In this document: piece by piece, positions 36,558-46,896 of the stretch
How the letters are laid out: every line of letters starts with the position of its first letter
Position numbering within the stretch: the stretch's first letter is position 1
Origin: Thalassotalea litorea
GTDB taxonomy: Bacteria; Pseudomonadota; Gammaproteobacteria; Enterobacterales; Alteromonadaceae
Assembly (NCBI RefSeq): GCF_005843925.1
Contig: NZ_VCBC01000002.1
Span: 286,951-350,950 of the forward strand
DNA: 64,000 nt
Reading direction: 5' to 3'
The notes under the pieces: model-generated
Seen by the model: the letters and a program-made list of their open reading frames with translations, nothing else
Databases searched by the model: none
What the model was told of the DNA's origin: nothing
Position numbers and translations under genes: made by a program

Positions 36558-37616
36558 ATGCGTATCTATCACAGCCAACTCACCCAACAATTAAGTAAAC
36601 CTCTGGTGCACTTTTTTCTGGTGTTTGGCGATGAACCATGGCAGAAAAATGATGCCTTAGAGCAGATAAAGTCGAGCGCCGCCAGACAAGGCTTTAGTGA
36701 AGTCATTCGTTTTAGTGTGGAAGAGAATTTCGATTGGCACCATGTGATGGAGGAGTATCAATCTCTGTCGCTGTTCGCCAGCCAACGCATCATTGAAGTC
36801 GATGTTGGCAACGGTAAGCTCGATGAAAAAGCCAGCAAAGTTTTGCTCGATATTTCCCAAATCGATCATCCGGACGTACTGCTTATTCTCCATGGCAACA
36901 AACTCGATGCCGCAACGCCTCGTAAAAAATGGTTCAAAGCGCTGGACAGTAAAGGCTGTTATATTCCCGTCTATGAACTGGAAGGTAGAGGTCTGAACAT
37001 TTGGTTAAATCAGCAATGCAAAGCCTTGGGCGTGCGCCTTGATGGTCAAGGTATGACGATGATCAGCGACTGTTATGCGGGCAACCTGCCGAGTTTACAC
37101 CAAGAGTTACAAAAACTCGCCATCCTTTACCCCAGTGGCGCAATTACCCTGGCAGAGCTGGAATTATTGCTGATTGATCAAGCCAAATTCACGCCTTTTC
37201 AACTCACCGATACGTTACTCGCGGGCGACTTAAAGCACGCGATGCATATCCTGACGCAGATGAAGCATGAAGGGATCGCTGCCGGTCAACTTATCTGGGT
37301 GTTACACAAAGAACTTTCGCAACTTGAAGGCATGTATATCCGTCTTGAGCAAGGCCAGGCCATCAGTGAGGTATTTAAGCATTATAAAGTCTGGGATAAA
37401 AAGAAACCTCTCTACCAAAAAGCATTAAATGCGACTTCCCTGTATCAAATACAATTAGCGAAAGGTCGTCTGGCAAAAGTCGATTTGCTCACCAAAACCG
37501 ATTCCCAGCTTGATGCCTATTTGTTGCTAGCCGATATCTGCATGGCAATGTACCATGGTGAAACTATGGACAAATTCCCCTTGGAAGTCGGGCAGAGCGC
37601 CAGTGAGTTATCATGA
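36558..37616 (+). CDS. holA: DNA polymerase III delta subunit
   Basis: 352 residues, with the opening MRIYHSQLTQQL and the motif HFFLVFGDEPWQKNDALEQI near residue 18, as in HolA. It is the clamp-loader wrench that opens the beta clamp. Its start follows lptE without a gap and its end overlaps nadD by 4 nt (ATGA), in the classical leuS-lptE-holA-nadD order. Confidence 0.95.
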   Translation: MRIYHSQLTQQLSKPLVHFFLVFGDEPWQKNDALEQIKSSAARQGFSEVIRFSVEENFDWHHVMEEYQSLSLFASQRIIEVDVGNGKLDEKASKVLLDISQIDHPDVLLILHGNKLDAATPRKKWFKALDSKGCYIPVYELEGRGLNIWLNQQCKALGVRLDGQGMTMISDCYAGNLPSLHQELQKLAILYPSGAITLAELELLLIDQAKFTPFQLTDTLLAGDLKHAMHILTQMKHEGIAAGQLIWVLHKELSQLEGMYIRLEQGQAISEVFKHYKVWDKKKPLYQKALNATSLYQIQLAKGRLAKVDLLTKTDSQLDAYLLLADICMAMYHGETMDKFPLEVGQSASELS

Positions 37617-38248
37617 ATCATCCGCCCGCATTAGGCATTTTCGGCGGCACCTTTGATCCTGTTCATTGGGGGCACCTGCGTCCGGTCAGAGAAGCTGGCG
37701 AAAAATTAGCGCTGACACAAATATATTTGCTTCCCAATCGCGAGCCGGTGCATAAACCCGATGCAAGCGCGAATACCAAACAACGCATACAAATGCTGCA
37801 ACTGGTGTGTCAACACGACCCATTGTTCACAATCGATATGCGGGAAGTGAATCGTCAGCAAAAATCCTATTCGTTATTGACCCTGCAAGAGCTTGCGACC
37901 ACGTATCCTGGGCAGCGAATCTATTTTTTTATCGGTATGGACTCTTTGAATAGTCTTAGCGAATGGTATTGTTATGAACAGTTATTCGACTATTGCCACT
38001 TTGTTGTTACCCGCCGCCCTGGATTCGAATTCGATCCAGTAACCACCCAGCCATTTTTGAGCCGCATAATCGAAAACCCTCAATGTGCTCCCCAACAAGA
38101 AGCGGGGAATATTCTTATTTTTGATACAAATCAATTAGATATTTCTTCTACTGATATTCGCCAACGGGTAAAAAGCGGTGCAGAAATTAAATCCTTGTTA
38201 CCTGCGGCCGTTGCTGAGTATATTCACCAACAAAAACTTTACCAATAG
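37613..38248 (+). CDS. nadD: Nicotinate-nucleotide adenylyltransferase
   Basis: 211 residues with the nucleotidyltransferase motif GIFGGTFDPVHWGHL at residues 8-22 and the C-terminal SSTDIRQRVKSG (ISSTxIR motif). It converts nicotinate mononucleotide to deamido-NAD in the NAD synthesis pathway. The start overlaps holA by 4 nt. Confidence 0.97.
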   Translation: MNHPPALGIFGGTFDPVHWGHLRPVREAGEKLALTQIYLLPNREPVHKPDASANTKQRIQMLQLVCQHDPLFTIDMREVNRQQKSYSLLTLQELATTYPGQRIYFFIGMDSLNSLSEWYCYEQLFDYCHFVVTRRPGFEFDPVTTQPFLSRIIENPQCAPQQEAGNILIFDTNQLDISSTDIRQRVKSGAEIKSLLPAAVAEYIHQQKLYQ

Positions 38249-38309
38249 CCTGTATCTTAGTTGCGGTTCACGTTAGAATTGAAGCAACGTTTTAAACAGG
38301 AATATACTT

Positions 38310-38633
38310 TTGCAAACTGAACAACTCCTTCCTTTCGTTATTGAACAACTTGAAGACATTAAAGCCCGAGATATCGTAACCTTAGATGTCCGTGGCAAAG
38401 CCAGCTTTACGGATTACATGGTCATCTGTTCGGGTAACTCCTCACGTCACGTTAAGTCCATCGCCGAACATGTCGGTTTGGAAGTCAAAAAGAAAGACAT
38501 TAATATTCTCGGCATTGAGGGCACAGACGTTGGTGAGTGGGCACTGCTTGATTTAAGCGATGTGGTCGTGCATGTGATGACCGACGATATCCGCGATTTG
38601 TATCAGCTAGAAAAACTTTGGGCTGGCGAGTAA
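38310..38633 (+). CDS. rsfS: Ribosome silencing factor RsfS
   Basis: 107 residues. The frame starts with TTG at 38310, after ACAGG 7 nt upstream; no ATG is available before the conserved part, so TTG initiation is likely. The body ([20 protein letters not shown], then [20 protein letters not shown]) is standard RsfS (YbeB). It binds ribosomal protein L14 and blocks subunit joining when nutrients are short. It is followed 6 nt later by rlmH, the usual pair. Confidence 0.95.
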   Translation: MQTEQLLPFVIEQLEDIKARDIVTLDVRGKASFTDYMVICSGNSSRHVKSIAEHVGLEVKKKDINILGIEGTDVGEWALLDLSDVVVHVMTDDIRDLYQLEKLWAGE

Positions 38634-38639
38634 CTCAGT

Positions 38640-39110
38640 ATGCGGATCACCCTGATTGCCGTTGGCAATAAAATGCCAACCTGGATCGCCCAGGGTTTTA
38701 GCGAGTACGCCCGTCGATTTCCTCGAGATCTTAGTTTTGAGCTGGTGGAAATCACCCCAGGTAAGCGTGGTAAGAATGCCGACATCGCCCGAATTTTGGA
38801 AAAAGAAGGCGAACAAACCATGGCCGCAGTGCCCAAAGGTAGTCGCATCGTAACCTTGGAAGTAGAAGGCAGGCCTTGGACCACTCCAGTTTTAGCTCAA
38901 CAACTTGAACGTTGGCAAATGGATGGCAGAGATGTGGCATTGCTGGTTGGCGGCCCTGAAGGCCTGGCGCCTCAATGCATTCAGGCCTCAGAACAAAAAT
39001 GGTCATTGTCGCCGCTTACCCTGCCCCATCCAATGGTGCGCATTATGATTGCCGAAAGCCTGTATCGAGCCTGGAGCATTAACAATAATCATCCATATCA
39101 CCGGGAGTAA
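38640..39110 (+). CDS. rlmH: 23S rRNA pseudouridine-1915 N3-methyltransferase RlmH
   Basis: 156 residues of the SPOUT methyltransferase family with the SAM-binding knot [13 protein letters not shown] and the C-terminal [20 protein letters not shown]. It methylates pseudouridine 1915 in helix 69 of 23S rRNA. Length and place between rsfS and mrdA are standard. Confidence 0.97.
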   Translation: MRITLIAVGNKMPTWIAQGFSEYARRFPRDLSFELVEITPGKRGKNADIARILEKEGEQTMAAVPKGSRIVTLEVEGRPWTTPVLAQQLERWQMDGRDVALLVGGPEGLAPQCIQASEQKWSLSPLTLPHPMVRIMIAESLYRAWSINNNHPYHRE

Positions 39111-39113
39111 GAT

Positions 39114-41069
39114 GTGGTTAGAAAACGCGTAACGATTCGAAATCACACGGCGGAAGCAAATCTGTTTGCGCGTCGTGCCCTGATCACTTTTTTTGGGGTT
39201 ATCGCGTTATTGCTGGTTTTACTCAGCAATGTCTACCAGTTGGAAATCAATTCCTACGAACAATACCAGACTCAGTCAAACGGAAATCGCATTAAATTAT
39301 TGCCCGTCGCGCCAAATCGGGGCCTAATCTACGATAGAAATGGCGTACTTTTAGCTGAAAATGTACCGGTTTATTCCCTCTCTGTCATTCCCGAGCAAGT
39401 TGATGATATCGAGTACACGTTAGCGCAGCTCACAAAATTGATTGATATTAGCGACGAGCAACTGGAAAAATTTCGCAATAGTATTCGTTCGAATCGTCGT
39501 TTCAAGCCGGTTGAGCTCATCTCTCGCCTCGATGAAGAAGAGGTAGCTAAGCTATCCGTTAATCAGCATTTATTCCCCGGCGTTATCGTCGACGCCCGCC
39601 TCAAGCGCTATTATCCTTTTGGCGATCTGACAACCCATAGCCTCGGTTATGTTGCCCGCATCAATCGCAATGACTTAACCAATCTGGAGATGCAGGGAAA
39701 AGGCGAAAACTACAAAGCAACACGGGATATCGGTAAGTTAGGCCTTGAAAAATTTTATGAAGAGCAATTGCATGGCACCATAGGCCACCAAGAAGTCGAA
39801 GTGAATAACCAAGGTCGCATACTAAGGACGTTAAACTACACGCCACCTGAGCCTGGCAATGACCTGCACTTAACACTCGATATCGAATTGCAAATGATCG
39901 CTAAACGAGCGTTAGATGGTAAACGCGGTGCGGTCGTGGCTCTCGATCCCCGCGATGGCGGTGTTCTGGCGTTGTATTCAAACCCCAGTTACGATGGCAA
40001 TTTATTCGTCCACGGTATTTCCAGCAAAGATTATAAATCCCTGCAAAATCGCAACCGTCCGCTAATCAACCGCGCGACCAAAGGCACTTACCCACCGGCT
40101 TCCACCATAAAGCCATTTTTGGGGTTAGCGGGTCTTGATGAAAACCTGATCCACCCTGGCTCAAAAATTTGGGATCCTGGGTTTTATCAATTGAAAAACG
40201 GTACCCGGAAATATCGTGATCACCTACGTTGGGGTCACGGATGGGTCAACCTTAATGAAGCCATTATGCGTTCGTGTAATACCTTCTTCTATGATCTGGC
40301 CTATAAACTCGGGGTTGATCGTATATCCGATACCATGGCGAAATTTGGATTTGGAGATAGCAGTGGCTTAGATATCCACGAAGAAAGTCCTGCGATTTTA
40401 CCAAGCCGCGGCTGGAAACGGGCTCGTTATAATCAGCCCTGGTATCACGGCGATACGGTAAATATTGGTATCGGACAAGGTTTCTGGACCGTCACACCAT
40501 TGCAATTGGCGCAGGCGACTGCAATTTTGGTGAATAAGGGACAAGTTAAAGAGCCACATTTCCTGGCCGCGACTGAATTATCGTCTCCGACCATTACAGC
40601 GGCGGCGAAAACCTTACTTGAAGACGAACCCGAGATGGAAGGCAGCACCGAACAGGCGCAATTATTAATTCCATTTGAAGTCAATGAAAAACCACCAATT
40701 GAGCTTAATAACCCTGAAAATTGGGACATCATACTCAAATCCATGCACAACACCGTGCAAAAACCGATTGGTACTGGTTACAATGCGTTTTTAAATACCG
40801 ATTATGATGCGGCAGGTAAATCCGGTACCGGAGAAATCGTCGGCCTTAGTGAAGACGTGAAATACGATGCCAGCAAGATTGCCGAGGACAGGCGCGACAA
40901 TGCTATGTTTATTGCATTTGCCCCCTATAAAAGCCCGGAAATCGTGGTGGCCGTCGCCATTGAAAATGTCGCCACCGGCGGTGGTGGTTCGAATGCCGGT
41001 CCGGTAGCAAGACAGATTATGGATCAGTACTTTTCGAATCGTAAACTGCTGTCCGAAAACAAACAATAA
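39114..41069 (+). CDS. mrdA: Penicillin-binding protein 2 (peptidoglycan transpeptidase)
   Basis: 651 residues starting with GTG at 39114, preceded by GGGAG; the ATG two bases earlier is in a dead frame. It has one N-terminal membrane segment (LITFFGVIALLLVLLSNVY), a dimerisation domain, and the transpeptidase motifs STIK (PPASTIKPF), SCN (MRSCNTFF) and KSGT (AGKSGTGE). It cross-links the lateral wall with RodA in the elongasome. mrdB follows after 34 nt. Confidence 0.97.
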   Translation: MVRKRVTIRNHTAEANLFARRALITFFGVIALLLVLLSNVYQLEINSYEQYQTQSNGNRIKLLPVAPNRGLIYDRNGVLLAENVPVYSLSVIPEQVDDIEYTLAQLTKLIDISDEQLEKFRNSIRSNRRFKPVELISRLDEEEVAKLSVNQHLFPGVIVDARLKRYYPFGDLTTHSLGYVARINRNDLTNLEMQGKGENYKATRDIGKLGLEKFYEEQLHGTIGHQEVEVNNQGRILRTLNYTPPEPGNDLHLTLDIELQMIAKRALDGKRGAVVALDPRDGGVLALYSNPSYDGNLFVHGISSKDYKSLQNRNRPLINRATKGTYPPASTIKPFLGLAGLDENLIHPGSKIWDPGFYQLKNGTRKYRDHLRWGHGWVNLNEAIMRSCNTFFYDLAYKLGVDRISDTMAKFGFGDSSGLDIHEESPAILPSRGWKRARYNQPWYHGDTVNIGIGQGFWTVTPLQLAQATAILVNKGQVKEPHFLAATELSSPTITAAAKTLLEDEPEMEGSTEQAQLLIPFEVNEKPPIELNNPENWDIILKSMHNTVQKPIGTGYNAFLNTDYDAAGKSGTGEIVGLSEDVKYDASKIAEDRRDNAMFIAFAPYKSPEIVVAVAIENVATGGGGSNAGPVARQIMDQYFSNRKLLSENKQ

Positions 41070-41103
41070 CATCTTAAAACAATAAGAGAAAACGACCAGT
41101 ATT

Positions 41104-42216
41104 ATGCATGCGGTAACCGACGAACCAAAAAAGAAGACGTTATTCGAGCGTATCCATATCGACTTTCCACTATTGGCACTATTACTGGTGCTAATGGCCG
41201 TAGGTTTGGCCGTTATCTATAGCGCCGGCGGTCAGGACCTGGGTCTGGTTACCCGTCAGGTCACCCGACTAGGCATTGCGCTGGTGGCGATGTTTGTCAT
41301 TGCCCAGGTTCCTCCGGTTGTTTTTCAACGATGGGCGGTGGTCGTTTTTGTGTTTGGGTTGGCCATGTTGGTCGCCGTTTTGCTCGTCGGTCATGTCGGC
41401 AAAGGAGCGCAGCGCTGGCTTGATTTGGGATTTATTAAATTTCAACCTTCGGAAATTATGAAGCTGGTGGTTCCGATGACGGTTGCCTGGTTTATCAGTC
41501 AATATAACCTGCCGGTAAAAATCCGTCATATTCTTATCGCATTTGCTCTGGTGATCGTCCCGACGCTGCTTATCGCCAAGCAACCCGATTTAGGCACGTC
41601 CTTACTCATTGCCAGTTCCGGCATTTTCGTCATATTCCTCGCCGGTGCCAGTTGGCGGCTTATCGGCATTTGCCTCGCCGGTGTGCTCGCATTTTTGCCC
41701 ATTCTCTGGTTTTACCTGATGCGGGACTATCAAAAGCAACGCGTACTGACCTTTCTTGATCCAGAACAAGATCCGCTTGGCGCCGGGTACCACATTATTC
41801 AGTCTAAAATTGCTATTGGTTCTGGTGGCCTTACCGGTAAAGGCTGGTTGCAGGGCACCCAATCTCAACTGGAATTTTTGCCGGAGCGCCATACCGATTT
41901 TATTTTTGCGGTGTTTAGCGAAGAGTTTGGATTAATCGGTGTCATCGCGTTACTTGCACTTTACTTACTGATTGTAATGCGAGGCTTGTGGATTTCAGTG
42001 ATGGCTCAGGATGCGTTTACCAAGTTATTAGCCGGAAGTATTACCCTAACCTTTTTTGTTTATGTCTTCGTAAATATCGGCATGGTTTCGGGGATCTTGC
42101 CTGTGGTTGGCGTACCGTTGCCGTTAATTAGCTACGGGGGTACATCCATGGTTACTCTGATGATGGCATTTGGCGTTCTTATGGGGATAAGTACTCATCG
42201 AAGGCTAATCTCTTAA
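41104..42216 (+). CDS. mrdB: Rod-shape peptidoglycan glycosyltransferase RodA
   Basis: 370 residues of the SEDS family with about ten membrane helices. Motifs include AVIYSAGGQDLGLVTRQ, AQRWLDLGFIKFQPSEIMKL, KQPDLGTSLLI and the C-terminal PVVGVPLPLISYGGTS. It polymerises lipid II into glycan strands as partner of PBP2 in lateral wall growth. Confidence 0.97.
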   Translation: MHAVTDEPKKKTLFERIHIDFPLLALLLVLMAVGLAVIYSAGGQDLGLVTRQVTRLGIALVAMFVIAQVPPVVFQRWAVVVFVFGLAMLVAVLLVGHVGKGAQRWLDLGFIKFQPSEIMKLVVPMTVAWFISQYNLPVKIRHILIAFALVIVPTLLIAKQPDLGTSLLIASSGIFVIFLAGASWRLIGICLAGVLAFLPILWFYLMRDYQKQRVLTFLDPEQDPLGAGYHIIQSKIAIGSGGLTGKGWLQGTQSQLEFLPERHTDFIFAVFSEEFGLIGVIALLALYLLIVMRGLWISVMAQDAFTKLLAGSITLTFFVYVFVNIGMVSGILPVVGVPLPLISYGGTSMVTLMMAFGVLMGISTHRRLIS

Positions 42217-42377
42217 TACGATTGGGCTTGCCAACATCGCGGATAAAAATTACAGTAAATTAACGTGCTAGCTAACCTGCCAAAGCCTTAGCCATTGGCA
42301 ATTCGGGCGCTATGTGCAAGTAAACGTTGATAATTTAATGGTGCAATGGCATCGATATAACAATAAAGATAAACACT

Positions 42378-43259
42378 ATGAAGCATTCTCATTCTTTTTT
42401 TCTGTTAGCCCTGCTCAGTGTATTGGTGGCTTGTTCGTCACCACCAAAAACCACCGGCGGCGATGAATATCAACGCACTCGATACAGCCAGAAGCACGAC
42501 TCGATCCCAACCCGAGTACCGGCACAAAACGAATTGCAAGAGCCTGAGCCTAAGGTTGTCGCAAAAAGTCGAGGCGGTAACAAAGACTACAAAGTGTTTG
42601 GTAAGTCCTATCAGGTTTTACCAAGCGCAGACAATTATGTAAAAACAGGCATGGCCAGCTGGTACGGAAAAAAGTTTCATGGTCATAAAACCTCCAATGG
42701 CGAAATCTACAATATGTACGATTTCAGTGCGGCACACAAAACCTTACCGCTGCCAACCTATGCCAAGGTAACAAACCTGGCCAACAATAAATCGGTGATT
42801 GTGCGTATCAATGACCGTGGCCCGTTTCACCATAACCGCGTTATTGATTTATCCTACAGTGCGGCGTTTAAGCTCGATATGCTAAAACAAGGAACCGCCC
42901 GGGTAAAAGTTGAAGCGATCACCGCCAGCAATATTGCCCAATATCAAGGCAAAAGCAGTGCCGTTACAGCCAAGGCTGCCAGTCGCCCGGCTCCTCTGAC
43001 ACCGGTCAGCAACAAAACTGCGTCTGCAGTGGTTAATCAATACATCCATGTTCTCGTTACCCGAGAAAAAGCCCTCGCTCTGAACACCGCCAAGGGGCTG
43101 AAATTTTTATTGCAGGTGCCCGTCAATTTGACCGAGAAAAATGCACTTTATCGAGTCCAAATCGGACCTATCAGTAAAAGTTCAGATGTTGCTAGCCTGT
43201 TAACGAATCTACACCAACAAGGTTACCCTGAGGCCTATCCGACTTCGGCCCTTAAATAG
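42378..43259 (+). CDS. rlpA: RlpA septal-ring lytic transglycosylase-like lipoprotein with SPOR domain
   Basis: 293 residues: lipoprotein signal (LLALLSVLVACSS), a double-psi beta-barrel domain (TGMASWYGKKFHGHKTSNGE, with RINDRGPFHHNRVIDLS) and a C-terminal SPOR-like region (YIHVLVTREKALALNTAKGL, ALYRVQIGPI). SPOR binds denuded glycans at the division site. Pseudomonas RlpA is a lytic transglycosylase, so the same may hold here. It follows mrdB by 161 nt. Confidence 0.92.
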   Translation: MKHSHSFFLLALLSVLVACSSPPKTTGGDEYQRTRYSQKHDSIPTRVPAQNELQEPEPKVVAKSRGGNKDYKVFGKSYQVLPSADNYVKTGMASWYGKKFHGHKTSNGEIYNMYDFSAAHKTLPLPTYAKVTNLANNKSVIVRINDRGPFHHNRVIDLSYSAAFKLDMLKQGTARVKVEAITASNIAQYQGKSSAVTAKAASRPAPLTPVSNKTASAVVNQYIHVLVTREKALALNTAKGLKFLLQVPVNLTEKNALYRVQIGPISKSSDVASLLTNLHQQGYPEAYPTSALK

Positions 43260-43595
43260 CGTGACGATGGGGGGGATTTGATTTCGCCCCAGAGTTTGCA
43301 TAAACATTGTTTCATTACCGTCATAATTGTTGATAAAACAGCCCCAGAGCCTCTATACCTTTGCCCTGAAACTGATATACTGTAGGGCAAATTTCGCGCT
43401 AACAATACCCGTTACGAATGAGATTTGGCCAATCAGTGAGTACTAACAAAGTAATCACCATTGCATAATGGCGGTGCCTTGGTATAACCGCTTCCACTAG
43501 CAACTCTGAATTGGGCAAATATTGAATCGTAATCGGTATCACTCGCCGACAGCATATGTACTGTTGGCAATAATTAAAAAAATTACAGGAAAACA
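43260..43595. other. Intergenic region before dacA
   Basis: About 336 nt. Right after the rlpA stop lies GGGGGGATTTGATTTCGCCCC, a G/C stem with an AT loop but no T-run. The rest is AT-rich and must hold the dacA promoter; I see no gene, only short shadow frames. Confidence 0.4.
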
Positions 43596-44759
43596 ATGAC
43601 TAAGTCTGCTCAAAAATTGATATCTATTATCAGTGGCATTGTCCTGGCAACGTCTTCAATGACATCGACCGCAGCCACTATTATTCCCGATGCACCAAAA
43701 ATTAATGCCGAAGGTTACATCTTACTGGATTACGACACAGGGAAAATCATCAGCGAAGGAAATGCAGACGTACAACTGGAACCTGCCAGTTTAACGAAAA
43801 TGATGACCAGTTATATTATCGGTAAGGAAATTGAAGCCGGTAATATTAACAAAACGGATCTTGTGCCTATCAGTGAAAATGCCTGGGCAAAAAACTTCCC
43901 GGATTCATCAAAAATGTTTATTGAAGTGGGCACAGAAGTCCCAGTCGATTTGCTGAATCAAGGCATTATTGTCGCTTCAGGTAATGACGCTTGTGTCGCG
44001 ATGGCAGAATATATTGCCGGTAGCGAAAGTGCATTTGCCGATTTAATGAATGCTCATGCTCAGCAATTAAACATGTTAGGAAGTAACTTCCAAAACAGTC
44101 ATGGTTTAAGTGGTAGTGAACATTACAGTACGCCAAGAGATATGGCGTCACTTGCTGCAGCGTTGATTCGTGACGTGCCAGAAGAGTATGCTTTGTACAA
44201 GCAAAAATCTTTTACCTATAACAACATTAAGCAATATAACCGCAACTCACTGTTGTGGGATAAAAGCATGAATGTTGATGGCCTCAAGACCGGACATCAC
44301 TCGAAGGCTGGCTATAACCTTGTCACATCTGCAACCAAAGGCAATATGCGTTTGATTTCTGTCGTGATGGGTGCGAAAAGCGAGCAAGCACGTAAAATTG
44401 AAAGTAAAAAATTGCTTAACTATGGTTTCCGTTTTTTCGAAACCTATACCGCATTTGAAGCCGGCGAAACCTTTGCAACCAACCGCGTATGGATGGGTGA
44501 CCAAGAAGAAGTAGACTTAGGTATTATTACCGATGCCAACATCACCATTCCCCGTGGCCAACGCAAAAACCTGGAAGCAAACTTCGTACTTGATCGCCAA
44601 TTAGAAGCCCCATTAAGTAAAGGTGAAGTGGTTGGTACTGTTACCTTAGAGCTAGACGGCGAAACCGTGGCTGAATATCCTTTGGTAACGTTGCAGGAAA
44701 TTAATGAAGGTGGCATTTTCAGTCAGGCGATTGATTATATTAAGCTACAATTTCAATAA
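43596..44759 (+). CDS. dacA: D-alanyl-D-alanine carboxypeptidase (PBP5/6 type)
   Basis: 387 residues with a signal peptide ending near TSTAATI, the active-site motif SLTK (EPASLTKMMTSY), SGN (VASGNDACVAM) and KTG (GLKTGHHSKAGY), and a C-terminal beta-domain ending in an amphipathic helix (GIFSQAIDYIKLQF) that tethers it to the inner membrane. It trims the terminal D-Ala from pentapeptides. ACAGGAAAACA before the ATG is a reasonable ribosome site. Confidence 0.97.
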   Translation: MTKSAQKLISIISGIVLATSSMTSTAATIIPDAPKINAEGYILLDYDTGKIISEGNADVQLEPASLTKMMTSYIIGKEIEAGNINKTDLVPISENAWAKNFPDSSKMFIEVGTEVPVDLLNQGIIVASGNDACVAMAEYIAGSESAFADLMNAHAQQLNMLGSNFQNSHGLSGSEHYSTPRDMASLAAALIRDVPEEYALYKQKSFTYNNIKQYNRNSLLWDKSMNVDGLKTGHHSKAGYNLVTSATKGNMRLISVVMGAKSEQARKIESKKLLNYGFRFFETYTAFEAGETFATNRVWMGDQEEVDLGIITDANITIPRGQRKNLEANFVLDRQLEAPLSKGEVVGTVTLELDGETVAEYPLVTLQEINEGGIFSQAIDYIKLQFQ

Positions 44760-44761
44760 TG

Positions 44762-45036
44762 ATACCAACCCCACTAAGTTTGTGCACAACTCAGAGTTAG
44801 AGCCGAGGTTCATTTGTAACATAGGTTTTATTGATATAGTCATTCTATATTAATGAAATATAGGGCCGAAAATGGGCCTCTCACTAACTCCCTATGGGTG
44901 AGTTTTAAAGGCGTTTGGACTACGTTACTGATTTTGGCTCATTTTAAGAGCGGAATAACCATTCTCTGCAATCAAAGCCTTGTCTAAAAGCCTTTAAATT
45001 CTCACTGAGTGAGCAATAATTTAATGGGATTGGTAT
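44762..45036. mobile_element. MITE-like repeat, copy 2 (275 bp), abutting dat
   Basis: It begins ATACCAACCCCACTAAG and ends TTAATGGGATTGGTAT, and the interior matches copy 1 at 12216-12480 over most of its length (for example CATTCTATATTA, GCCTTGNCTAAAAGCCTTT and CTCACTGAGTGAG). It has no ORF. It fills nearly the whole gap between dacA and dat, starting two bases after the dacA stop and ending two bases before the dat ATG, so it must supply dat's ribosome site. Confidence 0.8.
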
Positions 45037-45038
45037 AA

Positions 45039-45899
45039 ATGACAGATACCGTATATCTAAATGGTGATTATGTCGCCAAAGAACAAGCAAAAATCTCGGT
45101 CCTAGATCGGGGTTTTTTGTTTGCGGACGGCGTTTATGAAGTCATCCCCGTTTATCGCAGTAAGCCGTTTCGCGCAGACCAACACTTAGCGCGATTGTTT
45201 GACTCCCTCGCGCAAATTAATTTGCTTTCCCCGTATACCAAAACACAATGGCTACAGATCATCGAACAGGTAATTCAATGCAACCTGTCAGAGCACGGTG
45301 AACATCAATCCATTTACCTGCAAGTTACCCGCGGCATCGATAGTAAGCGCCAACACGCGATTACTGTGCCATTGGCGGCGACAGTATTGGTGATGGCATC
45401 GAAGTTAGATTCAGCCCAAGGTACCCTTAATGGGATAAAGGCAACGTTACTTGAAGACATTCGTTGGCATCACTGCAATATCAAATCCATTGCCCTGCTT
45501 GCGAATACATTGCTGGTAAATCAAGCGCAAGCGAAAGGGTTTGATGAAGCCATATTGCATCGCCAGCAAGAGTTGACCGAAGGTGCCAGTTCCAATGTCT
45601 TTCTGGTTAAACAGGGAAAGATTTTCACCCCACCTAAGAGTCAGTATATTCTCGGCGGCATAACTCGCGATCTGATCATTGAACTTTGTTCCGATGCAGG
45701 CCTTGAAGTTTATCAGCAAAGTATCCATATAGAGGAATTGTCTGCTGCCGATGAAATTTGGATTTGCAGTTCAACAAGAGAGATTTCACCTATTGTTGCA
45801 ATTGATGATAAAATAATCGGCTCTGGAGATGTTGGTCCTGTCACCAAACGGATTGCAGCGTCATTACAGGCATTTAAATCCCAATTATTAGCTGACTAA
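45039..45899 (+). CDS. dat: D-amino acid aminotransferase (class IV, PLP)
   Basis: 286 residues of the branched-chain/D-amino acid aminotransferase fold. The opening (TVYLNGDYVAKEQAKISVLD, then RGFLFADGVYEVIPVY) and the PLP lysine in HHCNIKSIALLANTL, plus TEGASSNVFL, fit Dat. It interconverts D-alanine and D-glutamate with 2-oxo acids, supplying wall precursors, which suits its place after dacA. A relative, aminodeoxychorismate lyase, is less likely given the RGF...DGVYE motif. The start directly abuts a MITE-like repeat. Confidence 0.9.
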   Translation: MTDTVYLNGDYVAKEQAKISVLDRGFLFADGVYEVIPVYRSKPFRADQHLARLFDSLAQINLLSPYTKTQWLQIIEQVIQCNLSEHGEHQSIYLQVTRGIDSKRQHAITVPLAATVLVMASKLDSAQGTLNGIKATLLEDIRWHHCNIKSIALLANTLLVNQAQAKGFDEAILHRQQELTEGASSNVFLVKQGKIFTPPKSQYILGGITRDLIIELCSDAGLEVYQQSIHIEELSAADEIWICSSTREISPIVAIDDKIIGSGDVGPVTKRIAASLQAFKSQLLAD

Positions 45900-45911
45900 G
45901 ATGTATTTATT

Positions 45912-46178
45912 ATGATGAAAACCAAATTTAACGAATTATTAGAATTCCCCTGCGTGCTGAATTTTAAAGTTATGGGTGTTGCTGTCGATCATCTACCGGA
46001 CTTAGTCGTTGCCGTTTTACAAAAAGATTCTCCGGGAGATTACGCCCCGAGCATTAAACCTAGCAGCAAAGGCAATTATCATTCGGTTTCCGTCGCCGTG
46101 ACGGTAACCAGTCAAGAGCATATCGAAAAGTTGTACGCTGAACTATCCGCAATCGAAGAAGTTCGTTACGTTCTTTAA
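45912..46178 (+). CDS. ybeD: YbeD/DUF493 family protein, possible allosteric regulator of the lipoate pathway
   Basis: 88 residues (87 from the second ATG). It starts with [20 protein letters not shown] and has the ACT-like alpha/beta pattern of YbeD, with [20 protein letters not shown]. It lies between dat and lipB, 12 nt after dat, in the usual dacA-ybeD-lipB order. Its molecular role is unproven. Confidence 0.93.
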   Translation: MMKTKFNELLEFPCVLNFKVMGVAVDHLPDLVVAVLQKDSPGDYAPSIKPSSKGNYHSVSVAVTVTSQEHIEKLYAELSAIEEVRYVL

Positions 46179-46247
46179 CCTTCTCGGTGTAGATTTTTTA
46201 AGGCAAGCGGCTATAATGCCGGCACTTATTTTCTTAGGAAGCAGACT

Positions 46248-46892
46248 GTGACTCAACCACTTGTAATACGCCAGTTGAACACTTTGGATTACCAAACTGT
46301 TTGGCGTGCAATGCAAGACTATACCGATAGTCGCGATGAGCAAAGCCAGGATGAACTTTGGTTAGTTGAGCACCCGCCGGTATTTACTCAGGGTCAGGCA
46401 GGTAAGGAAGAGCACTTGTTAATGCCGGGTGACATTCCAGTGGTGAAAGTCGATCGCGGTGGTCAGGTTACGTACCATGGGCCTGGCCAACAGGTCATTT
46501 ACTTTTTGATCGACCTTAAGCGTCGTAAACTCGGCGTACGAGATTTGGTCACCATGATTGAGAATTCAATCATCAATATGCTGGCTCGATTTAATATCAA
46601 CGCGAACGCGCGCCCTGATGCACCAGGGGTATACGTCGATGGCAAAAAAGTCGCATCCCTGGGACTTAGAGTGCGCAAAGGCTGCACATTTCATGGGCTT
46701 GCGATTAACATCAATATGGATTTATCGCCATTCCTGCGTATCAATCCATGCGGTTATGCTGGTATGGAAATGATCCAGACAGCCGATATCGGTGGTCCGC
46801 AACAAGTTAATGAGGCCGGAGAGGCCTTAGTGACAGAAATTCAACAACTATTGGCAACTGACGAAGTTAGCCGAAAAACAGGATTAAACTAA
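46248..46892 (+). CDS. lipB: Lipoyl(octanoyl) transferase LipB
   Basis: 214 residues from a GTG at 46248, with AGGAAG upstream. Family motifs are [38 protein letters not shown], and the catalytic Lys/Cys in [18 protein letters not shown] and [10 protein letters not shown]. It transfers octanoyl groups from acyl carrier protein to apo-lipoyl domains. lipA follows 4 nt later. Confidence 0.97.
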   Translation: MTQPLVIRQLNTLDYQTVWRAMQDYTDSRDEQSQDELWLVEHPPVFTQGQAGKEEHLLMPGDIPVVKVDRGGQVTYHGPGQQVIYFLIDLKRRKLGVRDLVTMIENSIINMLARFNINANARPDAPGVYVDGKKVASLGLRVRKGCTFHGLAININMDLSPFLRINPCGYAGMEMIQTADIGGPQQVNEAGEALVTEIQQLLATDEVSRKTGLN

Positions 46893-46896
46893 GCGA